From: a virus
Reading direction: 5' to 3' (one strand)
Length of the DNA: 41,462 bases
Virus record (IMG/VR): IMGVR_UViG_3300042343_001567
Coordinates: 1 to 41,462 of that record
This document shows positions 1 through 7,051 of the stretch, piece after piece; position 1 is the first letter of the stretch, and every line of letters starts with the position of its first letter. The notes under the pieces are model-generated. The model worked only from the letters and a program-made list of their open reading frames with translations, did no database searches and was not told the DNA's origin. Position numbers and translations under genes: made by a program.

Positions 1-33
1 GTGCTTGCTTTGTTCGAGCGGATAAGGTATAAT
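1..33 (+). promoter_or_regulatory. sigma70-type promoter P1
   Basis: TTGCTT (-35) and TATAAT (-10) with a 17-bp spacer; the window starts inside the GTGCTTG element that precedes the -35 in this promoter family. A CATACTT motif lies at the expected start of transcription and the first gene follows with an ACCGGAGAA ribosome site. Confidence 0.85.
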
Positions 34-65
34 GAATCATACTTAATTGAAAACCGGAGAAACAA

Positions 66-272
66 ATGAATGATTTATCCTTAATCGCCGAGGTGATTGC
101 GTATTACGAAAATGACGACCAACCGTTTAGTTACCATATTATGGGTATGCTAGACGCAAAACGCGACGTGAGCGACCAGTGGCTTAGTCTAGGCAATGCT
201 TACCTAAATGGAGAATTTACCCCATCGGATTGCCGTTTTATGTATGGAATGTTAAACAGCGCGGAGGTTTGA
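66..272 (+). CDS. small phage protein of unknown function (68 aa)
   Basis: First gene of the P1 cassette. The ATG sits 7-8 bases after GGAGAA. The product is acidic and predicted mostly helical, with no membrane segment or motif I can name. The next gene starts 3 bases after its stop, so the two are probably translated together. The sequence does not show a function. Confidence 0.75.
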   Translation: MNDLSLIAEVIAYYENDDQPFSYHIMGMLDAKRDVSDQWLSLGNAYLNGEFTPSDCRFMYGMLNSAEV

Positions 273-274
273 TT

Positions 275-496
275 ATGTTTAAAATTGGCGATAGAGTTAG
301 CGTAACCGTGACTGGATTACATAAAGGAACGTATGTGGGCGTGGTAGCGGCAATAGAAACATTACCATACGGTGCTATCTCGTCAATTGTTGAACGCCCA
401 AGCGGACGATTGGGATTGGTATTAGATAACAATCCTTTTGGAGTGGGCGTTGCTTATTTCTGGGAAAGTGACTTAACTTTAATAGAAAGTGCTTGA
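275..496 (+). CDS. small beta-barrel-like phage protein (73 aa)
   Basis: I chose the ATG at 275, which has a GGAGG 8 bases upstream, over an in-frame ATG at 230 that lies inside the preceding gene. The N-terminal FKIGDRVSV pattern followed by alternating beta residues and Gly turns looks like a KOW/SH3-type small barrel, by inference only. The last codons, Ser-Ala-stop (AGT GCT TGA), are supplied by the upstream element of promoter P2, so gene end and promoter overlap. Confidence 0.75.
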   Translation: MFKIGDRVSVTVTGLHKGTYVGVVAAIETLPYGAISSIVERPSGRLGLVLDNNPFGVGVAYFWESDLTLIESA

Positions 497-521
497 CTTT
501 GTTTACGCAGTCGAGTATAAT
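488..521 (+). promoter_or_regulatory. sigma70-type promoter P2
   Basis: AGTGCTTGAC upstream/-35 block, TTGACT at 493, TATAAT at 516, 17-bp spacer. The -10 lies in an AGTATAA-N4-TTATACT dyad. It overlaps the stop of the preceding gene. Confidence 0.9.
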
Positions 522-555
522 AACTTATACTTAATTGAAACCGGAGAGATGAAAA

Positions 556-717
556 ATGAATTATTTTAACACTAGATATGCGGCAAAACAGGCGTTTCCT
601 AACGGTATCGTTAGAAAAATATTAAATCATCATGTAAACGCAAATGCTGGTGATTATGTTGTATTTAATGATTATTCTACTTATGCAGATTGGAAACGTT
701 GCGGACACGTTAAATAA
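556..717 (+). CDS. small phage protein of unknown function (53 aa)
   Basis: First gene after P2, with ATG preceded by CCGGAGAGATGAAAA. The product begins MNYFNTRYAAKQAF and ends in a Cys/His-containing tail (KRCGHVK). It is basic and rich in aromatic residues, with no recognised domain. The next gene begins 3 bases after its stop. Confidence 0.6.
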   Translation: MNYFNTRYAAKQAFPNGIVRKILNHHVNANAGDYVVFNDYSTYADWKRCGHVK

Positions 718-719
718 AC

Positions 720-944
720 ATGAATAAACGCGATAGAAGTCAAGAATGGTTAGGTGATAATGTTGAATATGTTATCCGTATGTTTATTTCAGCCTATACA
801 AAGAAAGGAAAGAAAATAGCGTTCAATAGGTTTAACAAAATGTTAGACGACGCTGGAGCGCAGTATTGGGAAAAATGTGCAATCCTTTCATGGGCTCAAA
901 AAAGAATGATTCGAGCCGGAATAAATTTGGAGGAAAAATGTTAA
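720..944 (+). CDS. small basic phage protein (74 aa)
   Basis: Second gene of the P2 cassette. It is Lys/Arg rich and predicted helical, with no motif I recognise. There is no strong ribosome site, so it is probably translated by coupling to the gene ending at 717. Its last codons overlap the next start by 7 bases and include that gene's ribosome site. Confidence 0.65.
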   Translation: MNKRDRSQEWLGDNVEYVIRMFISAYTKKGKKIAFNRFNKMLDDAGAQYWEKCAILSWAQKRMIRAGINLEEKC

Positions 945-1330
945 AAAGTAACCCGATTATCCAAGAACTTGAATTACAAGAGGGTGTTTATCTAAGTTAT
1001 TATTCATTTCAGTTACACGCCTTAGAAGGGAGAAATAGCGGTTATTCGCGCGATCCTGAATTTCCATCAAACGACATTGCATGGTATTACGGTGTTTGTG
1101 ATGGAATTGATAATTTGCTTGAAGTTATTCCTGAATTGACGTCCACAGATCGCGAATTTGTTGTCCTATTACATAAGATAGCAAAAAGCGATCAACCTAG
1201 TGAGGGAGGTTGGAGATGGCATAAATGGGGTGATTATATAGGTACACAAACGCCTACCACTGAATACATTTATGATGAGCCAGAAATCGAGGTCGTGTAT
1301 TGTTATCACATTTACGAGAAAATTAAGTAA
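938..1330 (+). CDS. conserved-type phage hypothetical protein (130 aa)
   Basis: The start at 938 follows GGAGGAAAA; the in-frame upstream ATG at 866 lies deep inside the previous gene and lacks such a site. The product is acidic, rich in Tyr and Trp (WYYGVCDGIDNL, GWRWHKWGDYIG), with no signal peptide or membrane helix. It ends just before promoter P3. Function unknown. Confidence 0.7.
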   Translation: MLKSNPIIQELELQEGVYLSYYSFQLHALEGRNSGYSRDPEFPSNDIAWYYGVCDGIDNLLEVIPELTSTDREFVVLLHKIAKSDQPSEGGWRWHKWGDYIGTQTPTTEYIYDEPEIEVVYCYHIYEKIK

Positions 1331-1332
1331 AA

Positions 1333-1366
1333 AGTGCTTGCTTTGTTCAAGCGGATAAGGTATAAT
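1333..1366 (+). promoter_or_regulatory. sigma70-type promoter P3
   Basis: AGTGCTTGCTT with TTGCTT at 1338, TATAAT at 1361 and a 17-bp spacer. The sequence is nearly identical to P1. Transcription should begin near 1373, just upstream of the structured RNA. Confidence 0.88.
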
Positions 1367-1386
1367 GAATCATAATTAAATTAAAC

Positions 1387-1537
1387 GAAACGCTTTCAGG
1401 ACGGCTTTGCTGGTGACCGAATCCAGCTTAACGATAGTTTGGCGAGTAGGGTGGTTCCTATGGTCTGGACTAGTCGGGATATCATACTGCTGACCACAGT
1501 TACTGGCGAAAACCCAGTGCCGTCCTGAAAGCGTTTC
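1387..1537 (+). ncRNA. structured leader or small RNA closed by a 19-bp stem
   Basis: The first 19 bases (1387-1405) are exactly complementary to the last 19 (1519-1537), giving a perfect closing stem. Inside are hairpins GCTGG/CCAGC (near 1410-1428) and ACTGG/CCAGT (near 1502-1518). There is also a TGGTC/GACCA-closed arm and a TAGG/CCTA hairpin, so the fold is a multi-branched junction. It lies between promoter P3 and the next gene and has no credible ORF. I do not recognise the family. It may be a cis-regulatory leader, or an independent RNA cut from it. A small inverted-repeat mobile element is the main alternative. Confidence 0.7.
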
Positions 1538-1556
1538 TAAAATAGCGGAAGGAAAA

Positions 1557-1775
1557 ATGAATATAAAAAATAAATTTATCGAGAATACATTTTTGTTTGT
1601 TGTGATACATTTGTATTGTTTAATTGCTATGCCTTGGCATATCTATCAAATAAAACAGCGAGATAAACAAAACCAAAAATCGCAAATTACAAAAGAAATG
1701 ATGGATAAAAAAATTCAAGATTTAAATAAATTTTACGGTAAAAGTAACAAATGGAGCGAAAATGATAGTAAATAA
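1557..1775 (+). CDS. small single-pass membrane protein (72 aa)
   Basis: Residues 10-30 (NTFLFVVIHLYCLIAMPWHI) form one hydrophobic segment, followed by a Lys/Gln-rich cytoplasmic-type tail. The ribosome site is GGAAGGA, 6 bases before ATG. It is the first gene after the structured RNA, so its expression may depend on that fold. Its end overlaps the next gene by 14 bases. Confidence 0.65.
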   Translation: MNIKNKFIENTFLFVVIHLYCLIAMPWHIYQIKQRDKQNQKSQITKEMMDKKIQDLNKFYGKSNKWSENDSK

Positions 1776-2145
1776 TCAGATACAATCATTTAAAGAATAC
1801 ACAAAAAACATTTGTTATGAGTGGGTTGAGCTTGAAAAGATTGAGGAAATAAGTTCACAAAACTTAATCAAAATGTTACAAGAATTGCAGCGTATACATA
1901 ACACAACTGATTTGACGATTAGTTGCGAAGAAGTGCTTGATGGATATCATAGTTCAACACAAATAGTAATTTCTCGTTTAGAAAACGCCTATGAGTTTAA
2001 TGAACGAATTAGGGGTATGTACGATTATTATGTAGCCAGAGAAAACAACGCTAGAAAAAAAGAACAATACGAAAAACAACAAGAATTAGACAAATTGATG
2101 CGCAAGCAGCAAGAATTACAAAAACAAATTGATGCTTTAAAATAA
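1762..2145 (+). CDS. phage protein with C-terminal coiled coil (127 aa)
   Basis: It starts after GGAGCGAAA within the preceding gene. The first 90 residues are mixed helical. Residues from about 95 to the end are a charged Gln/Lys/Glu heptad-like stretch (KKEQYEKQQELDKLMRKQQ), a likely coiled coil. No known family recognised; it may oligomerise. Confidence 0.7.
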   Translation: MIVNNQIQSFKEYTKNICYEWVELEKIEEISSQNLIKMLQELQRIHNTTDLTISCEEVLDGYHSSTQIVISRLENAYEFNERIRGMYDYYVARENNARKKEQYEKQQELDKLMRKQQELQKQIDALK

Positions 2146-2165
2146 CGGGAAAATGGTACAATTAA

Positions 2166-2378
2166 ATGAAATTTTTTGCTGATAATAGTTTAGGCTTAAA
2201 AGCTAACCTAGAGCGTCACAATAAACGGCAAGAACAATTAATGGCATCTATACAAAAAATTTTAGACGAACCCAGCGAATTCGATGATGTATTATTAGTT
2301 TCTTATAGAAATATGTTAGATCTTCTATTAGCAAGCAAGGCAGAATTAGTCAGTAAAATTGGCAGAAAAAGTGCTTGA
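2166..2378 (+). CDS. small helical phage protein (70 aa)
   Basis: Predicted all-helical charged product with no recognisable motif. Like the gene ending at 496, it ends Lys-Ser-Ala-stop because promoter P4's AGTGCTTGA block supplies the final codons. The ribosome site is weak (no clear GGAG), so the start is less certain. Confidence 0.6.
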   Translation: MKFFADNSLGLKANLERHNKRQEQLMASIQKILDEPSEFDDVLLVSYRNMLDLLLASKAELVSKIGRKSA

Positions 2379-2403
2379 CAAACTTTACTGCGTAAAGTAT
2401 AAT
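2370..2403 (+). promoter_or_regulatory. sigma70-type promoter P4
   Basis: TTGACA at 2375, TATAAT at 2398, 17-bp spacer, AGTGC upstream block. The spacer contains a 7-bp inverted repeat ACTTTAC-TGC-GTAAAGT, also present in P5. Confidence 0.92.
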
Positions 2404-2436
2404 AACTTATGTTTGAATAATAACGAACCGGAAAAT

Positions 2437-2466
2437 ATGGAAACCAATTTATACATGATACAATAA
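2437..2466 (+). CDS. possible leader peptide (9 aa)
   Basis: A tiny frame METNLYMIQ after CCGGAAAAT in the P4 transcript, ending one base before the ATG of the next gene. The spacing suggests translational coupling, but a frame this short could be chance. Confidence 0.35.
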   Translation: METNLYMIQ

Positions 2467-2467
2467 C

Positions 2468-2665
2468 ATGAGAATTGCATATATAGCGTTAACCTTTGTT
2501 TATTTTTGTTTGATAATTTCGCTTGCATTTCGGTTTAACGAGTTAACTGCAAAACAGGATACTAAGTTACCTATTCATATTCAATCGTTCTGTCAGGCTC
2601 AATACGAGATCTATGGAGTCGAGTTTAATGGTTGTATAGACGCATATCAAAACCGGAGAAAATAA
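2468..2665 (+). CDS. small membrane-anchored protein (65 aa)
   Basis: The N-terminal hydrophobic stretch (residues 3-24) is a signal anchor. The remaining 40 residues, probably periplasmic, contain two Cys (FCQAQYE, NGCIDAY) that could form a disulfide. The lack of its own ribosome site fits coupling to the short frame just upstream. The stop overlaps the next ATG (TAATG). Function unknown. Confidence 0.6.
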   Translation: MRIAYIALTFVYFCLIISLAFRFNELTAKQDTKLPIHIQSFCQAQYEIYGVEFNGCIDAYQNRRK

Positions 2666-2988
2666 TGGAACAGGTCATTAAAAAATTATTAGAAGGTCAA
2701 TATATTGCAAGAGATAAGACTAATTCCAATTTTTATACATTTTGGGATACAGGTTTAGTGGTATATTATTTTCATTCATCATTTTTTACTCTTAGAAATA
2801 TTGATACAATTGTCAAACATAACGATAAATGGTATCTTTTCAATTCAGATCTTATTGAGGGTAACCAAAAGGCGATAAGAGATGATATTGAGAAAGTTTT
2901 CGAAAATAGTTCTATCTTTACATGGGTAGAATGTGTTGATACAAATTTATTACAATATCGTCAAAGATTGGCGTTTGATGATTTATAG
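2665..2988 (+). CDS. phage hypothetical protein (107 aa)
   Basis: The start at 2665 follows CCGGAGAAAATA and overlaps the previous stop. The product is soluble, rich in Phe/Tyr/Trp with short beta-type stretches (FYTFWDTGLVVYYFHSSFF). Residues 45-65 look like a YLFNSDLIEG-type strand-loop. I recognise no family. Confidence 0.65.
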   Translation: MEQVIKKLLEGQYIARDKTNSNFYTFWDTGLVVYYFHSSFFTLRNIDTIVKHNDKWYLFNSDLIEGNQKAIRDDIEKVFENSSIFTWVECVDTNLLQYRQRLAFDDL

Positions 2989-3033
2989 GTGGTTAATATA
3001 AAAAACGGAGAAAATAAATTAGAGCTAAACAAC

Positions 3034-3396
3034 ATGATAACTGATTATGATAGCACAATAGCCAAACCATTACCTAGAACTACAATCAAATGTATGCTCC
3101 CATATAATCCGGATAAAAACAGATTCAAATATTGTTTTGAAATGACATATTATGGTAGCAATCAAAGAGATGAATTGCAATCATGGTGCGAGGAAAGCCC
3201 TACTAGAGAATGGGGCAATATGGGTTATGTATATTGTCAAAGCGATGATGACGCAATAGAATTTATCAACACTTGGGGGATTAATTACCCGCGACGCAGA
3301 AAACAACCTGATGCGCGAAAACAGTGTGCTGAAAAAATTAACGGTCATTGTCCATTACATAATTTATTTTGCCAATATCCTGAATGTGAGAAATAA
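3034..3396 (+). CDS. Cys-rich phage protein, possibly zinc-binding (120 aa)
   Basis: I prefer the ATG at 3034; a GTG at 2989 is also in frame. The last 30 residues hold Cys and His in metal-ligand-like spacing (KQCAEKINGHCPLHNLFC and a final CEK). Earlier Cys lie at YCF, WCE and YCQ. This suggests a zinc-binding or disulfide-stabilised tail. No family recognised. Confidence 0.6.
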   Translation: MITDYDSTIAKPLPRTTIKCMLPYNPDKNRFKYCFEMTYYGSNQRDELQSWCEESPTREWGNMGYVYCQSDDDAIEFINTWGINYPRRRKQPDARKQCAEKINGHCPLHNLFCQYPECEK

Positions 3397-3397
3397 A

Positions 3398-3643
3398 ATG
3401 ATGAATGAGAAAATTAACGCGCTGTTTAATGTTTGTGGTTTTCCCAATGATGAAATAATGGAAATCATTTTGGATGCTAATAAATCGTTATATATTCAGC
3501 GATTTGCTGAATTGATTATTCAAGAATGTATCAAAGCGATTGATGATGGCGATGGTTCAATGAGTAGCATGGCGGAACATAGTATGCGCTCAGTTTGTCA
3601 ATCTGATATTAGAAGTCATTTTGGGATTAAAAAAAACCAATAA
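3398..3643 (+). CDS. small paralogous phage protein, NEKI...HFG type (81 aa)
   Basis: It begins MMNEKINALFNVCG, has a central FAELIIQECIKAI and ends with SHFGI. These blocks recur in the next gene and partly in those at 6749 and 7252, so they form a small paralogous family. I recall similar short proteins in many tailed phages, all without known function. The start at 3398 was chosen because the upstream extension lies inside the preceding gene. Confidence 0.7.
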   Translation: MMNEKINALFNVCGFPNDEIMEIILDANKSLYIQRFAELIIQECIKAIDDGDGSMSSMAEHSMRSVCQSDIRSHFGIKKNQ

Positions 3644-3647
3644 AACA

Positions 3648-3899
3648 ATGAACGATAAAATTAATGTATTAGCTAAACGATCAGGCATAGATTTATACGG
3701 CTTAGGTCTTGACCGAGAAAAATGGGAAAAATGTTTGGAATCGTTTAGTAAATTAATCATTCAAGAATGTCTTGATAAAATTGAAACGCATAAAATCCCT
3801 GTAGGTAACAGTCCGGCAGGAGAGTTAGCCGCTGATTGGACTTACAACGCACTAGACTCAGTTAGCATTAATATCCGAGAACATTTTGGATGCGAATAG
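3648..3899 (+). CDS. small paralogous phage protein, NDKI...HFG type (83 aa)
   Basis: Paralogue of the preceding gene: MNDKINVLAKRSG at the start, SKLIIQECLDKIE in the middle and REHFGCE at the end. It follows 4 bases after the neighbour's stop, consistent with tandem duplication and divergence. No function can be deduced. Confidence 0.7.
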   Translation: MNDKINVLAKRSGIDLYGLGLDREKWEKCLESFSKLIIQECLDKIETHKIPVGNSPAGELAADWTYNALDSVSINIREHFGCE

Positions 3900-3914
3900 A
3901 GAGTCAACAAAATT

Positions 3915-4025
3915 ATGGCGACAATAAGCATACTCGGGTTATTTATTATATTATGTATTATAATTAACAATTACATTAGGCTTCAAAATTTATTAGATAA
4001 TCGACATAAAATAAAGAGGAAATAA
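3915..4025 (+). CDS. tiny membrane peptide (36 aa)
   Basis: A frame of 36 residues with a strong hydrophobic segment (TISILGLFIILCIIINNYI) and a basic tail ending KIKRK. It fills the gap between two genes, and its 3' end (AAGAGGAAATAA) carries the ribosome site of the next gene. The start lacks a clear ribosome site. Confidence 0.5.
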   Translation: MATISILGLFIILCIIINNYIRLQNLLDNRHKIKRK

Positions 4026-4027
4026 AA

Positions 4028-4252
4028 ATGAGAAGTGATGCATCAAGATTTACCCAATATGTTTTATTTGATATTAACCATGCAAACGAAAAATTATCCA
4101 AGGCTGTATGGAGTATCGGTAATGTACAACCGCAGTATACAGCTGAGGAATTTGATTGTGTAAAACAGCTAATGTGTGAATCTAACGAATTGGCTGAATT
4201 AAAACAAAATATTGCTAATATTGAAGCGATGCTGAATAAAAACGGAGGCTAA
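4028..4252 (+). CDS. small helical phage protein (74 aa)
   Basis: It starts 7 bases after AGAGGAAAT. Predicted helical, with a C-terminal leucine-containing segment (LAELKQNIANIEAML) that could pair with itself. Unknown function. Confidence 0.65.
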   Translation: MRSDASRFTQYVLFDINHANEKLSKAVWSIGNVQPQYTAEEFDCVKQLMCESNELAELKQNIANIEAMLNKNGG

Positions 4253-4253
4253 C

Positions 4254-4316
4254 ATGGGTAAAAATGGAACACCGAAACGGAACTCATGTTTATTATACCT
4301 ACCATTTTGGAGTTAA
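4254..4316 (+). CDS. possible very small protein (20 aa)
   Basis: A 20-codon frame (MGKNGTPKRNSCLLYLPFWS) directly after GGAGGCTAAC. Its stop touches the ATG of the next gene, and its end supplies that gene's GGAG. The context favours translation, but the length makes it uncertain. Confidence 0.35.
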   Translation: MGKNGTPKRNSCLLYLPFWS

Positions 4317-4745
4317 ATGATGGCATCCTCATATTTTATATGCTGCACAAATTTAGAAACTAAATTATCAGAGCATTTTAAAGTGCCGCATTCAATATAT
4401 GTTTATGTTAAACAGCTGGAATGCCAAATATACAAACTTAAAAAAGAAAATTGTAATGAGGGCGATAAAGTAATGAGTCAATTTAAAGCAATTAAAATAG
4501 AGCAATTTCTCCCTGATGAAGATAAAATATCAGATGGTGTTATTTCAAATGGATTAGGTGACCCAAGGAAAATACTTGAGTTAGACTGGGTGATTGATAC
4601 TGTAAGAGGTCGAAAAATAATATATGGTAAAGACTGGATTGCCTACAACGCTGATGGTGAAAAACTGATGATTAAAAGCCGTACTATGAGAGAATTCATT
4701 ACTAATGAATTTGACCCTCCACCAAATTTTGAGGGTGGTTGGTGA
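4317..4745 (+). CDS. phage hypothetical protein (142 aa)
   Basis: ATG 5 bases after TTGGAG. The N-terminal 50 residues are Cys/Tyr rich and helical. The rest (from MSQFKAIKIEQF, 4473) is a compact mixed segment with RGRKIIYGKDWIAYNADGEK. A second plausible start at 4473 has GAGGG upstream, so two products or a shorter gene are possible. No family recognised. Confidence 0.65.
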   Translation: MMASSYFICCTNLETKLSEHFKVPHSIYVYVKQLECQIYKLKKENCNEGDKVMSQFKAIKIEQFLPDEDKISDGVISNGLGDPRKILELDWVIDTVRGRKIIYGKDWIAYNADGEKLMIKSRTMREFITNEFDPPPNFEGGW

Positions 4746-4762
4746 ATAATAACTTACGCGAA

Positions 4763-4796
4763 AGTGCTTGACAAACTTTACTGCGTAAAGTATAAT
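4763..4796 (+). promoter_or_regulatory. sigma70-type promoter P5
   Basis: TTGACA at 4768, TATAAT at 4791, 17-bp spacer. The core is identical to P4, including the ACTTTAC/GTAAAGT spacer palindrome, and it is followed by TTATACTT completing the AAGTATAA dyad. Confidence 0.93.
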
Positions 4797-4825
4797 AACT
4801 TATACTTAATTGACTGGAGATATAA

Positions 4826-5152
4826 ATGAATCATCAACGAATATACAATGAACTTTACCAAGATTTCGGTCCTGTAATCGCCCTGAGCGTGTGTCAAGTT
4901 AATGCCATTAATTTGACTATGAAGGTCAAAACACGCGACTGGAAGAGCGGTTCTTTTAATCGAACTGACCGAGTAATCAAGAAAGCCCAAAAGTTATTAT
5001 ATGAATTAGACCAAAATGATTTTAACTTAGTTATCGCCCTATGGAAAAACGTAAACGTTTGGCAAGTTGGTCAGGATATGGACGGTTTAGGCGGCTGCGA
5101 GAAAAAAACATTTTTACAGTTATTGGAGAAAAAAGGCTATGAGTCAAAATAG
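4826..5152 (+). CDS. phage hypothetical protein (108 aa)
   Basis: First gene after P5, ATG after TGGAGATATAA. The mostly helical soluble protein has the conspicuous stretches DWKSGSFNRTDRVIKKAQKL and WQVGQDMDGLGGCEK. No motif I can assign. Its stop lies inside the next gene (14-base overlap), which uses the GGAGAAAAAAGG within this frame. Confidence 0.7.
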   Translation: MNHQRIYNELYQDFGPVIALSVCQVNAINLTMKVKTRDWKSGSFNRTDRVIKKAQKLLYELDQNDFNLVIALWKNVNVWQVGQDMDGLGGCEKKTFLQLLEKKGYESK

Positions 5153-5393
5153 AATACGAATTCCATGCAAGGACGCTGATATTATATTGGCAGCGGATAA
5201 AATAACATCGATGATTTTACAACCACTAACTGCTGATGGCGGGATTAAATTTTATGTCCTAGATATTAGAACTGTATCAAATCAAATAGTAAGTTTACAT
5301 AGCGATCCAAGAAATCAAGAAAGTACCATGTATTTAAATAGCGATGCTTTAATGTCTATTCATAACAACTTTTGGGCGTACTTAGGTGAGTAG
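5139..5393 (+). CDS. phage hypothetical protein (84 aa)
   Basis: The start overlaps the end of the preceding gene and is preceded by GGAGAAAAAAGGCT. The pattern is beta-rich (ILAADKITSMILQPL, IKFYVLDIRTVSNQIVSL), suggesting a small beta-sheet fold. Function unknown. Confidence 0.65.
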   Translation: MSQNRIRIPCKDADIILAADKITSMILQPLTADGGIKFYVLDIRTVSNQIVSLHSDPRNQESTMYLNSDALMSIHNNFWAYLGE

Positions 5394-5616
5394 ATATAGA
5401 ATTTTAGAAAAACCAGTGTATGATTATTCCGGTGAGCTTTCAATGGAATATTTTCCACAGTATAAATTGTGGGGATTGTTTTGGGTAGGCTTAGACAATG
5501 AAAACGGTCATGCTTCGTCATGGTTTGAAAATACTGCTCGTGGGACAATAAAAGCTCACAAAGCAGGAAAGGCGGCAAAAGATGGCAAAGTTAGAATTAT
5601 TGAGATAGACGATTAA
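5386..5616 (+). CDS. phage hypothetical protein with GTG start (76 aa)
   Basis: It begins at a GTG overlapping the previous stop, with the weak ribosome site AGG. There is no ATG nearer than MEYFPQ (residue 20). The sequence YKLWGLFWVGLDNENGHASSWFENTARGTIKAHKAGK suggests a compact beta fold with a basic tail. No family recognised. Confidence 0.6.
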   Translation: MSRYRILEKPVYDYSGELSMEYFPQYKLWGLFWVGLDNENGHASSWFENTARGTIKAHKAGKAAKDGKVRIIEIDD

Positions 5617-5665
5617 ATCGTGCTGCGTGTACGTGGGTTAAAGAAAATAGCATTGGAGAATAGTT

Positions 5666-5983
5666 ATGAGCAAAGAAAGAGAGTTACTGAAACAGATTCA
5701 GCAATTTCTGGCATGTGATTGTGAAGACATTTATGGATTCGCCGCAGATATTGAAGAAATTCTTACACAACCTGAGCAAGAGCCTGTGGCTTGGATGAAT
5801 GAGTCTGGCAGTTGCTTTTTATCAGATGGTAACAAGTATAGTGACCTTTGGACACCACTCTACACAGCACCACCAAAACGTGAGCCACCACAGACTGCAA
5901 GAGAGATGTATCAGCGGGGGCATGCTGATGGGGTTAGGTTTGCTAAAAAAGAACATGGGTTGGAAAATAGTGGTAGAATTTGA
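5666..5983 (+). CDS. PLYTAPP-type phage protein (105 aa)
   Basis: It contains the hallmark PVAWMNESG...TPLYTAPPKREP followed by a helix with GHADGVRFAKKEHGLEN. I recognise this layout from many small early proteins of phages and prophages of enteric and related proteobacteria, where its role is unknown. ATG 7 bases after TTGGAGAATAG. It is one of the better clues to the host group. Confidence 0.75.
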   Translation: MSKERELLKQIQQFLACDCEDIYGFAADIEEILTQPEQEPVAWMNESGSCFLSDGNKYSDLWTPLYTAPPKREPPQTAREMYQRGHADGVRFAKKEHGLENSGRI

Positions 5984-5992
5984 GATAGACGA

Positions 5993-6157
5993 ATGAAAAA
6001 TAATAATGCTTCATCATATGCCTTTGCATTAATGATTTTGTTGATGATTTGTGGATTTTGGTATTTAGTATATCAACGCGATACATTAATTAATGAATGC
6101 GAAAAGAATTTACCTAGAACGCAACATTGTCATTTAATTGCGATACCAAATGAATAA
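5993..6157 (+). CDS. small membrane protein with CEKNLPRTQHC tail (54 aa)
   Basis: N-terminal transmembrane helix (residues 8-29), then a short probably periplasmic tail with two Cys (NECEKNLPRTQHCHLIAIP). I have seen similar TM plus CE-NLPR--HC proteins in many proteobacterial phages, without known function. Its ribosome site is inside the preceding gene (GAGATAGACGA). Confidence 0.65.
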   Translation: MKNNNASSYAFALMILLMICGFWYLVYQRDTLINECEKNLPRTQHCHLIAIPNE

Positions 6158-6167
6158 AATTTAACAA

Positions 6168-6201
6168 AGTGCTTGACATACTGCATGCATTCGAGTATAA
6201 T
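6168..6201 (+). promoter_or_regulatory. sigma70-type promoter P6
   Basis: TTGACA at 6173, TATAAT at 6196, spacer 17 bp, AGTGC block. The -10 is within AGTATAA-TAAG-TTATACT. Confidence 0.92.
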
Positions 6202-6232
6202 AAGTTATACTAATTAACTAGGAGAGATAAAA

Positions 6233-6424
6233 ATGGGTGCAGTGTTAACATTAATGATGTATTTTACTTCCGCGCAAATAGCGAACGGAACTCCAGAAGT
6301 AACCATTATGGAGTTCGATACCTATGCGGAATGCGAGTTTTACATCGAAAAACATAAACCTGTGATTGAGCGTGAGTTACAGGATGGTTTGTTAGGCTAT
6401 TCAGCAAAATGTGAGGTTAATTAA
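6233..6424 (+). CDS. small exported protein (63 aa)
   Basis: A hydrophobic start (MGAVLTLMMYFTSAQIANG) looks like a signal peptide or anchor. The rest has two Cys (YAECEFYIEKH and a final AKCEVN), suited to a disulfide. The layout matches the gene at 8142 (signal, ENCETAR, GYCVRK), so the two probably share a fold. ATG after AGGAGAGATAAAA. Function unknown. Confidence 0.7.
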   Translation: MGAVLTLMMYFTSAQIANGTPEVTIMEFDTYAECEFYIEKHKPVIERELQDGLLGYSAKCEVN

Positions 6425-6425
6425 A

Positions 6426-6752
6426 ATGTCAAATTATATTTTAGTACAAGTAGATATGAATGATGGCGATTATGTAAGTAATTTTACTGCAATCAGCGAC
6501 GAAACATTAACGATTATAATGCCTTTGATTGAAAAGATTAAAGCTAATCCAAACCGTCATAATTTTAATTATCGCGATAATTGTGATGATGGTGAACATG
6601 CATATGATGTATATGTAGACAAGGAAACGGTTGATCACGACGAAGAAGTTCTTGATATATTTTGGGATTTTCTTCCTGTAACAGAATATGGTTTCCATAC
6701 AATAGAAACTATTGAAATTTATGAAGTTGGTCACGTTGAAAAATTATTATGA
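6426..6752 (+). CDS. acidic phage hypothetical protein (108 aa)
   Basis: Start at 6426 with GAGG upstream, directly after the preceding stop. Highly acidic (many Asp/Glu), with YDVYVDKETVDHDEEVLDIFWDFLPV in the second half. No membrane segment and no family recognised. Its stop overlaps the next start (ATGA). Confidence 0.65.
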   Translation: MSNYILVQVDMNDGDYVSNFTAISDETLTIIMPLIEKIKANPNRHNFNYRDNCDDGEHAYDVYVDKETVDHDEEVLDIFWDFLPVTEYGFHTIETIEIYEVGHVEKLL

Positions 6753-7051
6753 CAGAAACATTTAATTACGATTTAGAACGAATGAAAATAGCGGTTAATT
6801 CGCCAACCGTTAAGTTGGAGTTATATCAAATGAATAAAAAAATATTAGAATTGATTGAAGTATGGGATACATCATTAACTGATGATGCAGATTTTGACGA
6901 CGAATTAAGTTCTTTGGTTAAGCTGGTTATCGAAGATGTTTTGTGTTTTGTTTTAGACGAAGTGCGATATGAAGCAGGAACAAGTGTTGCTAGAACTATC
7001 GAACAAGAAGTTAAAAAACATTATGGTTTGCTTGATGAATCAGAAAATTAA
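6749..7051 (+). CDS. phage protein distantly related to the NEKI...HFG family (100 aa)
   Basis: Its C-terminal block (VARTIEQEVKKHYGLLDES) resembles the INIREHFG and SDIRSHFG ends of the genes at 3398 and 3648, as does the central LVIEDVLCFVLDEV. The N-terminal half is different and acidic. It overlaps both neighbours. No function inferred. Confidence 0.6.
   Translation: MTETFNYDLERMKIAVNSPTVKLELYQMNKKILELIEVWDTSLTDDADFDDELSSLVKLVIEDVLCFVLDEVRYEAGTSVARTIEQEVKKHYGLLDESEN

Noticed and set aside
1387-1537. Small inverted-repeat transposon (MITE)
   Set aside because: The flanks show no convincing target duplication, there is no second copy in the window, and the interior folds as RNA. Kept only as an alternative.
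2989-3033. GTG start for the Cys-rich protein at 3034
   Set aside because: The extra residues contain a ribosome-site-like GGAGAA and look like leader; the ATG at 3034 is more plausible, though not proven.
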